From positions 496,001 to 560,000 of the forward strand of contig NZ_FZLN01000001.1 of NCBI RefSeq assembly GCF_900197575.1: 64,000 nucleotides of DNA, in the 5' to 3' direction. Shown here in pieces: positions 1 through 9,075 of the stretch; the first letter of the stretch is position 1; each line of letters starts with the position of its first letter. Position numbers and translations under genes: made by a program. This DNA is from Acinetobacter apis. GTDB lineage: Bacteria; Pseudomonadota; Gammaproteobacteria; Pseudomonadales; Moraxellaceae. Below the pieces are notes generated by a model, which did not search any database, had not been told where the DNA came from, and worked only from the letters and a program-made list of their open reading frames with translations.

Positions 1-205
1 TCATGTCGATAAGTTGTTCTATAAGCTCAAGCACCTCATTTTCATCACAGGCAAAGCGCAGTAGCTTATTGGTCAGATCGGCTTTAGAGTATTCTCGTTT
101 TGCGAGTAATGCATATGCATATGAGCGCAATTTGCTGCCAGTTAAAGTTTTTACTTCTTCAGTGGAGGTTGTGGTTGAGCTTTTAAATCGTTTTTTATAA
201 ACCAT
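1..205 (-). CDS. recX: RecX, regulatory protein of RecA (partial, C-terminus outside the window)
   Basis: RecX binds RecA filaments and modulates recombinase and coprotease activity. Read from the ATG at 205, the frame stays open to the window edge and gives 68 residues. They include LRSYAYALLAKREYSKADL, the first RecX helical repeat, in which a short tandem helix ends in an R-E-Y/H-S motif. The gene lies directly downstream of recA on the same strand, the usual recA-recX order, with a hairpin terminator between them. That hairpin probably lowers RecX expression relative to RecA. The symbol rests on the repeat motif and on position, because only the N-terminal part is visible. Confidence 0.87.
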   Translation of the reverse strand, partial: MVYKKRFKSSTTTSTEEVKTLTGSKLRSYAYALLAKREYSKADLTNKLLRFACDENEVLELIEQLIDM

Positions 206-228
206 AATGATCAATTAAACTAATGTGG

Positions 229-258
229 AACAAAAATAAAGCGCCCATGAAGGGCGCC
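229..258 (-). terminator. Rho-independent terminator between recA and recX
   Basis: On the minus strand a stem GGCGCCC / GGGCGCT closes a short loop just after the recA stop and is followed by TTTATTTTTG. It sits between recA and recX, so it probably attenuates read-through into recX. Confidence 0.75.
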
Positions 259-267
259 ATATTGGAT

Positions 268-1299
268 TTAAGCGTCTAGAGTATCAGGCTCTTCTTCTTG
301 CTTCTGATTGACTGTGGTAAGCAGTTCAGCACGAATTTTTGCTTCAATTTCAGGTGCCAATTCAGGGTTTTCTTCTAAGTAACGAATCACGTTATTTTTA
401 CCTTGCCCAATTTTGTTGCCTTGGTATGAATACCAAGCACCTGCTTTTTGTACAATATTTTGTTGTACCGCAAGGTCAATGACTTCACCTAAGTGGTTAA
501 CGCCTTTTCCATATAGAATTTGGAACAGCGCTTCTCTAAATGGCGGTGCCATTTTGTTTTTAACCACTTTGATTTTAGTTTCTGAGCCGATGATTTCATC
601 GCCTTCTTTGACTTGGCCAATACGGCGAATATCTAAACGTACTGATGCATAGAACTTTAATGCATTACCACCCGTTGTGGTTTCTGGGCTACCAAACATG
701 ACACCAATTTTCATACGAATTTGGTTAATGAAGATAACCATACAGTTTGAACGCTTTGCATTACCTGTAATTTTACGAAGCGCTTGGCTCATTAAACGGG
801 CTTGTAAACCCATATGCGAGTCGCCCATTTCGCCTTCAATTTCTGCACGAGGTGTCAATGCTGCCACTGAGTCGACAACGATCAGTTCTACCGCACCAGA
901 TCTTACCAACATGTCTGCAATTTCAAGTGCTTGTTCACCATGGTCTGGCTGTGATACCAGCAAGTTATCAATGTCTACACCAAGCTTTTTCGCATATTGT
1001 GGGTCTAGCGCATGCTCTGCATCAATAAACGCACATGTGCCACCAGCTTTTTGGCACTCAGCAATGGCTTGCAATGTCATGGTGGTTTTACCTGATGATT
1101 CAGGTCCATAAATTTCGACAATTCGACCTTTTGGTAATCCACCGATACCCAGTGCAATATCCACAGTTAAAGAGCCAGTAGAGATGGCTTCGACAGCCTG
1201 TACTGTTTTATCGCCCATACGCATGACAGAATTTTTACCAAATTGCTTTTCAATTTGGGCCAATGCTGCGCTTAGCGCTTTACCTTTATTCTCATCCAT
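268..1299 (-). CDS. recA: RecA recombinase
   Basis: RecA is the DNA strand-exchange ATPase of homologous recombination and the SOS coprotease. The 343-residue protein has the Walker A motif GPESSGKTT near residue 65, the MAW motif around [15 protein letters not shown], Walker [11 protein letters not shown], the loop L2 signature near [15 protein letters not shown], and an acidic C-terminal tail ([10 protein letters not shown]). Length and motifs match proteobacterial RecA. The ATG at 1299 has GAGGCGATAAG just upstream as ribosome binding site. I see no LexA-type CTGT-N8-ACAG operator in the 140 bases upstream. That agrees with the reported absence of LexA from Acinetobacter, where a UmuD-related repressor acts instead. 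Confidence 0.98.
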   Translation of the reverse strand: MDENKGKALSAALAQIEKQFGKNSVMRMGDKTVQAVEAISTGSLTVDIALGIGGLPKGRIVEIYGPESSGKTTMTLQAIAECQKAGGTCAFIDAEHALDPQYAKKLGVDIDNLLVSQPDHGEQALEIADMLVRSGAVELIVVDSVAALTPRAEIEGEMGDSHMGLQARLMSQALRKITGNAKRSNCMVIFINQIRMKIGVMFGSPETTTGGNALKFYASVRLDIRRIGQVKEGDEIIGSETKIKVVKNKMAPPFREALFQILYGKGVNHLGEVIDLAVQQNIVQKAGAWYSYQGNKIGQGKNNVIRYLEENPELAPEIEAKIRAELLTTVNQKQEEEPDTLDA

Positions 1300-1421
1300 C
1301 TTATCGCCTCAAAACAATAAATATTACATTAAATCCCGAGTGGATGTCTTTCATGCTTGCTGTATTCCACACGTGATATAGTGACAGGTTTGTGTCTATT
1401 TCTCTAGATACCGAACTGATG

Positions 1422-1444
1422 AGTACGACAGATTATGTCGTACT
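1422..1444 (-). terminator. Hairpin at the hslR stop codon
   Basis: A perfect 9-bp inverted repeat, AGTACGACA / TGTCGTACT with a 5-nt loop, overlaps the stop codon of hslR. There is no T-run after it, so it may be a weak terminator or a 3'-end stabilising hairpin ahead of the recA promoter region. Confidence 0.4.
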
Positions 1445-1886
1445 AATGGCTATAGTCCCAATATTCATCTGCTACATCATCATGGCTGGTTTTAAACTTG
1501 GTCATTTGTCGACGGTCTTTTTTAGTCGGTTTATGATCAGGCCGCGCAAGGTTATTGAGTTTACGCTGTGAAACCAAAAGTTCACGACGAGCAATACTGA
1601 CTTCGCTTTCTTCGTATAAGTGTTGTGCTACAGAGGCAGGTCCACGCTGGTCTGATATTGCTTTGACCATGACGGTTTTTTTGTCTTGACCTTGCTGTAT
1701 GGTGAGCTCTAAGCCAGCATAAACCTCTTTAGATACTTTTACACGCTCTGATTGATGGTGGACTTTACCTCCTTCAATTGCTGCTTTCGCCAATGAGCGG
1801 GTTTTAAAGAACCGCGCCGCCCATAGCCATTTGTCAATTCGCATACTGGTTGGTTTGGCTGTAGATTCAGCAGACTTTTTTTTCAT
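1443..1886 (-). CDS. hslR: Hsp15-type S4-domain ribosome-associated heat shock protein
   Basis: Hsp15 binds 50S subunits that carry a blocked nascent chain and helps recycle them. The 147-residue protein has the S4 RNA-binding motif MRIDKWLWAARFFKTRSLA starting at residue 16, followed by the conserved GGKV segment and a basic C-terminal tail (RPDHKPTKKDRRQMTKFK), as in E. coli HslR (133 aa). It lies 10 bp after the YrfG-type nucleotidase on the same strand. In E. coli yrfG is also next to hslR, so this is a conserved two-gene operon. The E. coli partner hslO (Hsp33) is not present here. Confidence 0.92.
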   Translation of the reverse strand: MKKKSAESTAKPTSMRIDKWLWAARFFKTRSLAKAAIEGGKVHHQSERVKVSKEVYAGLELTIQQGQDKKTVMVKAISDQRGPASVAQHLYEESEVSIARRELLVSQRKLNNLARPDHKPTKKDRRQMTKFKTSHDDVADEYWDYSH

Positions 1887-1896
1887 ATTTTTCCTT

Positions 1897-2553
1897 TTAA
1901 GACAGCCTTGAAATAAAGGGAATAAGATCAGTTAACGCATTGATTGACGGGTAAGGAAGTTGAGTTTTCATTTCAGATTGGCTTGAGGGTTGGCTGATCA
2001 TCCAAACATGTTGGAATCCATATTGTTCCGCCTGGTTTAAGACCCGATAAGTATCATCAATAAATACACTTTCCTTGACCGAAAATGGATATTTCGCCAT
2101 GACATGGTGCCAAAACTGCTCATGCTCTTTAGGGTAGCCAATCGACTCACTACTGATGATATGTTTAAAGTAAGGGCGAAGGAGGGTATTTTCAAGCTTG
2201 AGATTGAGATTTGCCAAATCTGCATTGGTGACAATCCAGCACTCATGACCTCGACGGTTCAGCTCTGCCAACAATTCATAACAACCTGCGCGAGGTTGGA
2301 TATGCAATGCATGGAGGCGGTGTAATTGTAAAATATCGATCTGTAGCGTATTAGACCAAAATGTTGTGGAATACCATGACAAAGTATTTTGATATTCGGT
2401 ATATTGCTGATGTAGCTTTTGTTTTATTTTTTCTGGCTGCATGGGATGGTGTTTGACTAATTCATTGGGAACAACAGTGTTCCAAATCAATTCGTCATAA
2501 GCCAAATCAAGTAATGTGCCATCCATATCAAACATATAGATTTGTTTTTTCAT
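1897..2553 (-). CDS. yrfG: HAD-family GMP/IMP nucleotidase (YrfG-like)
   Basis: This is a haloacid-dehalogenase phosphatase, probably dephosphorylating purine mononucleotides as YrfG does. HAD motif I is FDMDGTLLDL close to the N-terminus, motif II is WIVTNAD (here with Asn in place of Ser/Thr plus a following hydrophobic residue), and motif IV is VFIDDTYRVL. An upstream in-frame codon at 2622 would add 23 residues with no family match. I chose the ATG at 2553, which has a GAG-containing Shine-Dalgarno and gives about 218 residues against 222 in E. coli. It is translationally close to hslR and divergent from cysQ. Substrate preference is inferred from homology only. Confidence 0.85.
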   Translation of the reverse strand: MKKQIYMFDMDGTLLDLAYDELIWNTVVPNELVKHHPMQPEKIKQKLHQQYTEYQNTLSWYSTTFWSNTLQIDILQLHRLHALHIQPRAGCYELLAELNRRGHECWIVTNADLANLNLKLENTLLRPYFKHIISSESIGYPKEHEQFWHHVMAKYPFSVKESVFIDDTYRVLNQAEQYGFQHVWMISQPSSQSEMKTQLPYPSINALTDLIPFISRLS

Positions 2554-2685
2554 AATCAACTCATGATTGATATTCGACTTCAGTGCTTTATGATTATAAA
2601 GAACTTTCCTTTGTAGATTCAATATACATTCGTGATCGTTTTTGATCGATTACTTTGTTTTTTGCTCACTGAGCTGGATAAATCT

Positions 2686-3537
2686 ATGTTTAATGCAATA
2701 AACCCACCTAAAGACCAATTGTTGCTTGATGTGACGCATATATTGTCGGATGCCAATCAAATTTTACGGCAAGAGTTTCAGGCATACTTAGCAGGACAGC
2801 TTGATTTTTTGATTGAGGCTAAATCAGATCATTCACCAGTCACTCAAGCCGATCTCAAAGTTCACACCTTTTTAAATACAGCATTAGCAAATATATTAAA
2901 ACTACCCATTTTGTCAGAAGAGGGCGAACACCATGATCGCATGACATGGCAAAAATTTTGGCTTTTAGACCCTTTAGATGGCACCAAAGAATTTATTCAT
3001 AAACGACCTGAATTCACAATCAATTTAAGTTTAGTTGAGCACAGTCAAACCACCTTTGCTGCCATTAGTGTGCCTGAACAACATGTCATTTATATTGGAT
3101 ACTTAAATCAGCCACCTTTGCGATTTTGCACTCAGACGAAGCGCTGGTTTCAATATTCTGCTGATGTTGCTGTCGAGGCGGTGATTCAACTTGGGGTCAG
3201 TCATCGTCAATCAGGACGACAGGACCTGCTTTTTTTACAAGCCATAGAAGCACAGCACCAAGTGAAGTTAATGCGTGCAGGCAGTGCTTATAAGTTTTGT
3301 TTAATGTTAGAGGGCGAAGTTGATATTTATCCAAGATTTCATCCTACTTCGGAATGGGATACAAGCGCAGGACAATGTTTACTTGAGAGCATCGGTGGCG
3401 GTATTTATGCTTTAGATGGTAAAGCGTTTGTGTACAACCAACGTTCTACATTGTTGAATGCTGGATTTATTGCAGTAACGCAGCCGAAGTATCAACAACT
3501 TGCTTTTGCAACATTGGATTCTTTGCCTGAAGTTTAA
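2686..3537 (+). CDS. cysQ: 3'(2'),5'-bisphosphate nucleotidase CysQ
   Basis: CysQ hydrolyses 3'-phosphoadenosine 5'-phosphate (PAP) to AMP, which relieves PAP inhibition during sulfate assimilation. It belongs to the inositol-monophosphatase superfamily. The metal-binding motifs are visible: ILSEEGEH, DPLDGTKEF (the classic DPxDGT) and EWDTSAGQCLLESIGGG. The reading frame extends upstream to 2632, but those 18 residues look unlike the family. The ATG at 2686 (MFNAINPPKDQ) gives 283 residues, close to typical CysQ length. It diverges from the nucleotidase gene across a 132-bp shared promoter region. Confidence 0.9.
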   Translation: MFNAINPPKDQLLLDVTHILSDANQILRQEFQAYLAGQLDFLIEAKSDHSPVTQADLKVHTFLNTALANILKLPILSEEGEHHDRMTWQKFWLLDPLDGTKEFIHKRPEFTINLSLVEHSQTTFAAISVPEQHVIYIGYLNQPPLRFCTQTKRWFQYSADVAVEAVIQLGVSHRQSGRQDLLFLQAIEAQHQVKLMRAGSAYKFCLMLEGEVDIYPRFHPTSEWDTSAGQCLLESIGGGIYALDGKAFVYNQRSTLLNAGFIAVTQPKYQQLAFATLDSLPEV

Positions 3538-3607
3538 ACAAGCGTTTATTTGGAGCACAAAAAAGCGCATACTATAGACAAAATAATGAAAGAATCAGAG
3601 TCATCTT

Positions 3608-4342
3608 ATGCCGTTAGGTCAGTTACCTCCAAGCATGTTGCAGTCGTTAAATTTGCTGCCTAAGGACAATGTATCCGTTACTTTATTCACGCGTCATTCG
3701 ATTCGCCATGTTGCAACAGGCAAAGGATTGGCAGGGTACGATTTACAGCTCACAGAGGAAGGGATTGCATTGGCCCAATATTGGGGTGGGCATCTCATCA
3801 CATCAACAGGGCGTCAAGTTCTTTCATGCACCACAAGCCCGATTCAGCGTTGTATTGATACAGCATCTCATATGCTATTTGGGGCATATGGCGATACAAC
3901 CAAAATTGAAATCATTCAAAATAACTTATTGGTTGAGCCAGGAAGCTTTGTTGAAGATCATGCTTTAGCATCTCCTTTTTTTCGGGATTTGGGAGCACTT
4001 GGTTTTATTAATCAGTTAATTCAAAATAAGTTGCCTGGCATGAAGAATTCAGCTCAAGGCGTACTTGATATTTTAAACATGGTGTATGCATTAGAGCAGA
4101 AACAAGCAGAAGGCTTAAACTTGGTGGTCACACATGACACCATTATTGCAGTAATTTTATCTTATACCTTAGGGATTGCTGAAGTGACATCTGCCGATTG
4201 GCCAAAAATGATGGAAGGGTTATTTATTTGGTTTGATGGTGATAATTTTGAAGAAAGTACCATGCAAATGGTATGGCGTGGCGAACAAAAACAGATTGTA
4301 ATTGCGCAGTTGAAAGAACAAATTCAAATGCATCATGCATAA
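3608..4342 (+). CDS. Histidine phosphatase superfamily protein
   Basis: A 244-residue histidine phosphatase with unknown substrate. The phospho-acceptor motif is FTRHSIRH (Arg29, His30, Arg33). A conserved Arg follows in SPIQRCIDTA, and VVTHDTII (His176, Asp177) supplies the second catalytic His plus the proton-donor Asp typical of branch 2 (acid phosphatase or phytase-like) enzymes. There is no signal peptide, so the enzyme should be cytoplasmic. It sits 70 bp after cysQ and could be co-transcribed with it, ending at a bidirectional terminator shared with rpsT. Confidence 0.8.
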   Translation: MPLGQLPPSMLQSLNLLPKDNVSVTLFTRHSIRHVATGKGLAGYDLQLTEEGIALAQYWGGHLITSTGRQVLSCTTSPIQRCIDTASHMLFGAYGDTTKIEIIQNNLLVEPGSFVEDHALASPFFRDLGALGFINQLIQNKLPGMKNSAQGVLDILNMVYALEQKQAEGLNLVVTHDTIIAVILSYTLGIAEVTSADWPKMMEGLFIWFDGDNFEESTMQMVWRGEQKQIVIAQLKEQIQMHHA

Positions 4343-4368
4343 AAAAGCCCCAAATCGGGGCTCTTTTA
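4341..4368. terminator. Bidirectional terminator between the histidine phosphatase and rpsT
   Basis: The stem AGCCCC / GGGGCT closes on AAAT and is flanked by an A-run on the left and CTTTT on the right. The two genes converge here, so it can serve both strands. Confidence 0.85.
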
Positions 4369-4380
4369 TGATCATGCAGC

Positions 4381-4650
4381 TTAGTTAGACGCTAACGCTT
4401 TAACTTGTGCATTTAAGCGGCTCTTATGACGAGCTGCTTTATTTTTGTGGATAATGCCTTTGTCAGCCATACGGTCGATTACAGGAACAGCTTTTTTATA
4501 AGCTTCTGTAGCAACAGCATAGTCACCAGCAGCAATAGCACTTAAAGTACGTTTAAGGTAAGTACGAACCATAGAACGCAAGCTTGCGTTGTGTTTACGC
4601 GCTTTTACGTTTTGACGCGCACGTTTTTTAGCCTGAGCAGAGTTAGCCAC
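4381..4650 (-). CDS. rpsT: 30S ribosomal protein bS20
   Basis: bS20 is a primary 16S rRNA-binding protein of the small subunit. The 89-residue lysine- and arginine-rich sequence [20 protein letters not shown], with the later [19 protein letters not shown], is diagnostic of bS20. It is a monocistronic gene with its own promoter about 95 bp upstream and a shared terminator downstream. Confidence 0.97.
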   Translation of the reverse strand: MANSAQAKKRARQNVKARKHNASLRSMVRTYLKRTLSAIAAGDYAVATEAYKKAVPVIDRMADKGIIHKNKAARHKSRLNAQVKALASN

Positions 4651-4742
4651 TCTTGCACTCCTTGAATTAGATTGGTCTGGGCGGGCTGAAACAAAACCGA
4701 AATTACACAGTTCCCCTTAACCAGCCCGTAAACAAGTGCGAT

Positions 4743-4771
4743 ATTGTGATGAATCATCGCGGCGAAGTCAA
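4743..4771 (-). promoter_or_regulatory. Sigma-70 promoter of rpsT
   Basis: On the minus strand TTGACT (4771-4766) is separated by exactly 17 bp from CACAAT (4748-4743), placing the start about 85 bases upstream of the rpsT ATG. The strong -35 and ideal spacer suit a ribosomal protein gene. The rest of the 348-bp gap up to mfd (4651-4998) shows no convincing gene; a 70-codon plus-strand frame there runs across this promoter. Confidence 0.65.
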
Positions 4772-4998
4772 CCCTTATAAAGGCTTGCTCGGTTTAGTTT
4801 ATATGAAAATCATAGCTTATGCTGAAGAAAAACCAACAAAGTTCCCAAATTTGGTGCATTGTTTGGCAAATAGCTGTTTAATTTCAGACCACTTAATGTG
4901 TATGACGAATTGTTTGGTGAAGTTGCATGAGAATTCTCACAATTTTACCGATACATGATAGTATTTGAGGTTATGAAAATCAGCTTAATCTTGAATCC

Positions 4999-7900
4999 AT
5001 GTCTATTTTTGAAAAAGAAATTACTCAACTTGGTTTAGAACAATTTAAAAAAAATGAAAAAAGGTGGGTAGGCGGGTTATTGGGCTCAGCCACAGCACTA
5101 TTACTGCAAGAAATATATACGAAACAACCCCAACAATTGTTTGTGGTGGTCGCTAAAAACAGCCAAAATTTAGTACAGCTTGAAAGTGAACTTGCATTTT
5201 ATGGTTTGAAAGCACATGTATTTCCTGATTGGGAGATCCTACCTTACGATCGTTTATCGCCACACCAAGACATTGTGTCTGAACGTTTAGCAATTTTGTC
5301 CAATATGCCAAAACATGGTGTGCTGTTAATGACTGCTGCCACAGCTGCGCAACGAGTTACACCTGCCTCTTGGTTGTTGGGTGAACATTTTGATATTCGA
5401 ATTGGCGACCGTTTTGATTTAGAAGCACAAAAAGCCAAGTTAATTCAAGCAGGCTATTATTTAGTAGATACCGTTTATGATCATGGCGAATTTGCAGTGC
5501 GCGGAAGCATTGTCGATATTTATGCGTCAGGGCAAGATTACCCGATTCGGATTGATTTATTTGACGATGAAGTTGAAACTTTAAAATTCTTTGACCCTGA
5601 AACTCAGCGTACTACTGAAAATTTAGAGCATTTTAGTGTATTACCTGCCAAAGAGTTTCCTTTAAAAGATGGTCGTTCTACGTTTAGAGATCGTTATGCC
5701 GAGATGTTTCCTCGTGCGAATGCCAAAAAGAACCCATTTTATCAAGATGTATTAGAAGGTATTTCTTCACCAGGGATTGAGTTTTACTTTCCACTATTTT
5801 TTACTCAACATGACATGGAAAGTTCAGGTAACTTAACATCTTATTTGCCAAGTCATGCCATTGTGATTACAGAAGATGGCTTAGAACAAGATTTGCAGCA
5901 TTTTTGGCAAGATACGCATCGTCGTTATGAAGACCGTAAACATAATGTAGATCAGCCATTGCTTGCACCTGAAATGTTGTTTTTACAGCCGAATCAAGTT
6001 CAAGAAAAGTTTAATCAGTTTCGCCGTATTCAAACATCAACACAAGTCTTTGCCGATAAAGCCGGGGTTTTAAATATCCATGCTGAGCTTCCTGCCAAAT
6101 TGGCTGTGGATATTAAAAAAGAACAGCCTTTTGCTGAATTAACACATTTTATTGAGCAGCAAAAAACACAAGTGTTATTGGTGGCTGAAAGTGCAGGACG
6201 GCGAGAGTCATTAAAAGATGCATTACGTCCGCATTTAGGTGATATTGCCCAAGTAGGTTCATTTGATGAATTCCTGCTTAAAAAACCCAATATAGCCATC
6301 ACACATGCAGCTTTAGACCGGGGATTACAGCTTCCTGATCGACTAACCATTATTTCAGAAAATCAGCTGTATGAGCAGCGCATTGTTCAACGTCGGAAAA
6401 AACGTCAGCAAGAGGTTTCTGAAGAGTTTTTAATTAAAAGTTTAACCGAACTGACCATTGGTTCACCGATTGTTCATATTGATCATGGTGTAGGGCGTTA
6501 TCAAGGGTTAGTGTTTTTAGAAATTGATGGGCAAGCACATGAGTTTTTACAGCTTAACTATGCAGGTGAAGCAAAGGTTTATGTCCCTGTTTCAAATTTA
6601 CATTTAATTAGTCGTTATAGTGGGGGTGACCCTGACCTTGCGCCTTTACATAAGCTTGGTACAGATGCATGGAATAAAGCCAAACAAAAAGCGTTAGAAC
6701 AAATTCATGATGTCGCAGTAGAACTGTTACATGTACAAGCGCGCCGTCAAGCAAAGCCAAGCTATGCATTTAAAGTTGAAGACACCGCATACCGTTTATT
6801 TGCCAATGCCTTTGCATATGAAGAAACGTTAGATCAAGCCAATGCCATTGAAATGACATTACATGATATGCAACAGCCGAAGCCGATGGATCGTTTGGTA
6901 TGTGGTGATGTTGGGTTCGGAAAAACTGAAGTTGCAATGCGTGCTGCTTTTGTGGCTGTCGAGAATGGCAAACAAGTGGCCATTTTAGTGCCGACAACCT
7001 TACTTGCACAGCAGCATTATGAGTCATTTAAAGACCGTTTTGCTGATTGGCCTGTGCGAATTGAGGTGTTATCACGGTTTGGTTCAGCCAAAACCCACCA
7101 ACAGACCATCGCTGACCTTGCTGAAGGTAAAGTGGACATTGTGATTGGAACACATAAGATTTTGCAAGACACCATTAAGTTTAAAGAGCTTGGTTTAATG
7201 GTGGTAGATGAAGAGCATCGTTTTGGTGTACGTGATAAAGAGCGTATTAAAGCGCTCCGCACTGATGTGGATATGCTGACACTAACCGCAACACCTATTC
7301 CAAGAACGCTCAATATGTCTTTTAGTGGGATGCGTGATTTATCAATTATCGCAACTCCTCCTGCACGCCGTTTGGCGGTAAAAACCTTTGTACAAGAGCA
7401 AACCAGTGCCACCATTACTGAAGCAATTTTACGTGAGCTGCTAAGAGGTGGGCAAGTTTACTTCTTGCATAATGAAGTTGATACCATTGAGCGGACAGCA
7501 GAAAATATTCGTAATTTGGTTCCTGAAGCACGCGTGGCTGTGGCACATGGGCAAATGCGAGAGCGCGAACTTGAGCAGATCATGCAGCAGTTTTATCACA
7601 AAGAACATAATGTCCTTGTGTGTTCAACCATTGTGGAAACAGGAATTGATGTTCCGAATGCCAACACCATTATTATTGAGCGTGCAGATAAACTTGGATT
7701 AGCACAACTTCATCAGTTACGTGGACGAGTTGGACGTTCGCATCATCAAGCTTATGCCTATTTACTTATTCCTTCATTTAAAGGATTAAAAGGCGATGCA
7801 GAGAAGCGTTTAGATGCCATTCAACGTGCATCAAACTTAGGTGCAGGTTTTATGCTTGCAACAGAGGATCTTGAAATTCGTGGTGCTGGCGAATTGTTGG

Positions 7901-8469
7901 GTGAAAAGCAAAGTGGTTCAATGCAAGCAATTGGTTATAGCTTGTATATGGAGATGCTTGAAAAAGCCACCAAAGCAGTACAAAAGGGCAGAACACCAAA
8001 TTTTGATGCACCACTGAGTTTAACTGCAGAAATTAATTTACATCTGCCTGCGCTGATACCTGATGATTATTTGGGTGATGTACATCAGCGATTGTTATTT
8101 TATAAACGAATCAGCAATACAGACACTGCTGAAAAGCTAGATAACATTCGCATGGAGTTGATTGACCGCTTTGGTTTGTTACCGATGCCTGTGAAGCAAT
8201 TGTTTAGTATTCATCATATTCGTTTATTGGCTGAACAGTTGGACATTCTTAAAATAGATATTACACAACATGGTGGTTATGTAGAGTTTTCACCTGATAC
8301 CAAAGTGCAAGCCATTACCATTATTCAATTGATGCAAAAACATCCGACTCAATATCGAATGGATGGTGGGCAACGATTGAAGATTAGTGCGCAATTGGCT
8401 GAATATGCAGATCGGATTAAGTTTGTCCAAGACTTACTTGAGCAGTTGTTAAAAGAAATACAGCGTTAA
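4999..8469 (+). CDS. mfd: Transcription-repair coupling factor Mfd
   Basis: Mfd removes RNA polymerase stalled at DNA lesions and recruits UvrA/UvrB. The 1156-residue protein (E. coli: 1148) has a UvrB-like N-terminal region with FPDWEILPYDRLSPHQDIVSE, then a CarD-like RNA polymerase-interaction domain starting near IVHIDHGVGRYQGL. The RecG-type helicase core follows, with Walker A GDVGFGKTEVA (residues 636 on), the DEEH box at 737-740, and the TRG motif LHQLRGRVGRSHHQAYAYLL. The C-terminal TRCF domain is complete. The ATG at 4999 is the only start giving the expected N-terminus. Monocistronic. Confidence 0.98.
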   Translation: MSIFEKEITQLGLEQFKKNEKRWVGGLLGSATALLLQEIYTKQPQQLFVVVAKNSQNLVQLESELAFYGLKAHVFPDWEILPYDRLSPHQDIVSERLAILSNMPKHGVLLMTAATAAQRVTPASWLLGEHFDIRIGDRFDLEAQKAKLIQAGYYLVDTVYDHGEFAVRGSIVDIYASGQDYPIRIDLFDDEVETLKFFDPETQRTTENLEHFSVLPAKEFPLKDGRSTFRDRYAEMFPRANAKKNPFYQDVLEGISSPGIEFYFPLFFTQHDMESSGNLTSYLPSHAIVITEDGLEQDLQHFWQDTHRRYEDRKHNVDQPLLAPEMLFLQPNQVQEKFNQFRRIQTSTQVFADKAGVLNIHAELPAKLAVDIKKEQPFAELTHFIEQQKTQVLLVAESAGRRESLKDALRPHLGDIAQVGSFDEFLLKKPNIAITHAALDRGLQLPDRLTIISENQLYEQRIVQRRKKRQQEVSEEFLIKSLTELTIGSPIVHIDHGVGRYQGLVFLEIDGQAHEFLQLNYAGEAKVYVPVSNLHLISRYSGGDPDLAPLHKLGTDAWNKAKQKALEQIHDVAVELLHVQARRQAKPSYAFKVEDTAYRLFANAFAYEETLDQANAIEMTLHDMQQPKPMDRLVCGDVGFGKTEVAMRAAFVAVENGKQVAILVPTTLLAQQHYESFKDRFADWPVRIEVLSRFGSAKTHQQTIADLAEGKVDIVIGTHKILQDTIKFKELGLMVVDEEHRFGVRDKERIKALRTDVDMLTLTATPIPRTLNMSFSGMRDLSIIATPPARRLAVKTFVQEQTSATITEAILRELLRGGQVYFLHNEVDTIERTAENIRNLVPEARVAVAHGQMRERELEQIMQQFYHKEHNVLVCSTIVETGIDVPNANTIIIERADKLGLAQLHQLRGRVGRSHHQAYAYLLIPSFKGLKGDAEKRLDAIQRASNLGAGFMLATEDLEIRGAGELLGEKQSGSMQAIGYSLYMEMLEKATKAVQKGRTPNFDAPLSLTAEINLHLPALIPDDYLGDVHQRLLFYKRISNTDTAEKLDNIRMELIDRFGLLPMPVKQLFSIHHIRLLAEQLDILKIDITQHGGYVEFSPDTKVQAITIIQLMQKHPTQYRMDGGQRLKISAQLAEYADRIKFVQDLLEQLLKEIQR

Positions 8470-8476
8470 TTGACTC

Positions 8477-8506
8477 GCGTCAGTAAATAAATTTATTTAC
8501 TGACGC
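8477..8506. repeat. Perfect 30-bp palindrome after mfd
   Basis: Two 15-base arms (GCGTCAGTAAATAAA and its exact complement) abut without a loop, beginning 8 bases after the mfd stop codon. There is no T-run on either side. It may be a transcript-end hairpin or a protein-binding site; sequence alone does not decide. Confidence 0.7.
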
Positions 8507-8601
8507 TCATCAAATATGCAGACAAATGTATAGGCTAGATATTCAGGATAAAATCTATATGGTAAGATGAGCTAACTTTTATTTTGACGATTTATAAAGA
8601 T

Positions 8602-9036
8602 ATGTTTAGTCTACATCCACAGTTAGCCCAAGATACTTTCTTTGTTGGTGACTTTCCTTTATCAACATGTCGTTTAATGAATGATATGCAATTTCCATGG
8701 CTGATACTCATTCCAAGAGTGCCAGGTATTACAGAGCTTTATGAATTAAGCCAAGCAGACCAAGAACAATTCTTACGTGAGTCAAGCTGGTTATCAAGTC
8801 AATTGTCACGTGTATTTCGTGCAGACAAGATGAATGTCGCAGCGCTTGGCAATGTCGTGCCACAATTACATTTTCATCATGTTGTACGTTATCAAAATGA
8901 TGTTGTTTGGCCAAAGCCTGTTTGGGGGCTTGAAGCTGCACCTTATAACAATGAAGTGTTATCACATATGCGTCAAACACTGATGCTTGCATTACGTGGA
9001 CAAGGTGATATGCCATTTGATTGGCGTATGGAGTAA
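8602..9036 (+). CDS. HIT-family protein
   Basis: The histidine-triad superfamily covers nucleotide hydrolases and transferases. The signature is PQLHFHHVVRYQNDVVWPKPVWG. The first His of the usual H-x-H-x-H motif is Gln, while the central nucleophilic His and the third His remain; I recall this Q-variant from a proteobacterial HIT subgroup. The frame opens at a TTG at 8584, but the ATG at 8602 (MFSLHPQLAQDTFFVGD) is the natural start and gives 144 residues. The substrate is unknown. It is followed after 39 bp by the nucleotide cyclase gene, and the two may form an operon. Confidence 0.82.
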   Translation: MFSLHPQLAQDTFFVGDFPLSTCRLMNDMQFPWLILIPRVPGITELYELSQADQEQFLRESSWLSSQLSRVFRADKMNVAALGNVVPQLHFHHVVRYQNDVVWPKPVWGLEAAPYNNEVLSHMRQTLMLALRGQGDMPFDWRME

Positions 9037-9075
9037 TTTTGTCATCATGCTCCCATTCCGAGTAGGAACAGCATA

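Noticed and set aside
1300-1421. LexA-type SOS box before recA
   Set aside because: No CTGT-N8-ACAG dyad of acceptable quality was seen, in agreement with the reported absence of LexA in Acinetobacter.
4746-4958. 70-codon plus-strand frame between rpsT and mfd
   Set aside because: It overlaps the rpsT promoter, has no family features and a poor start; a chance frame.
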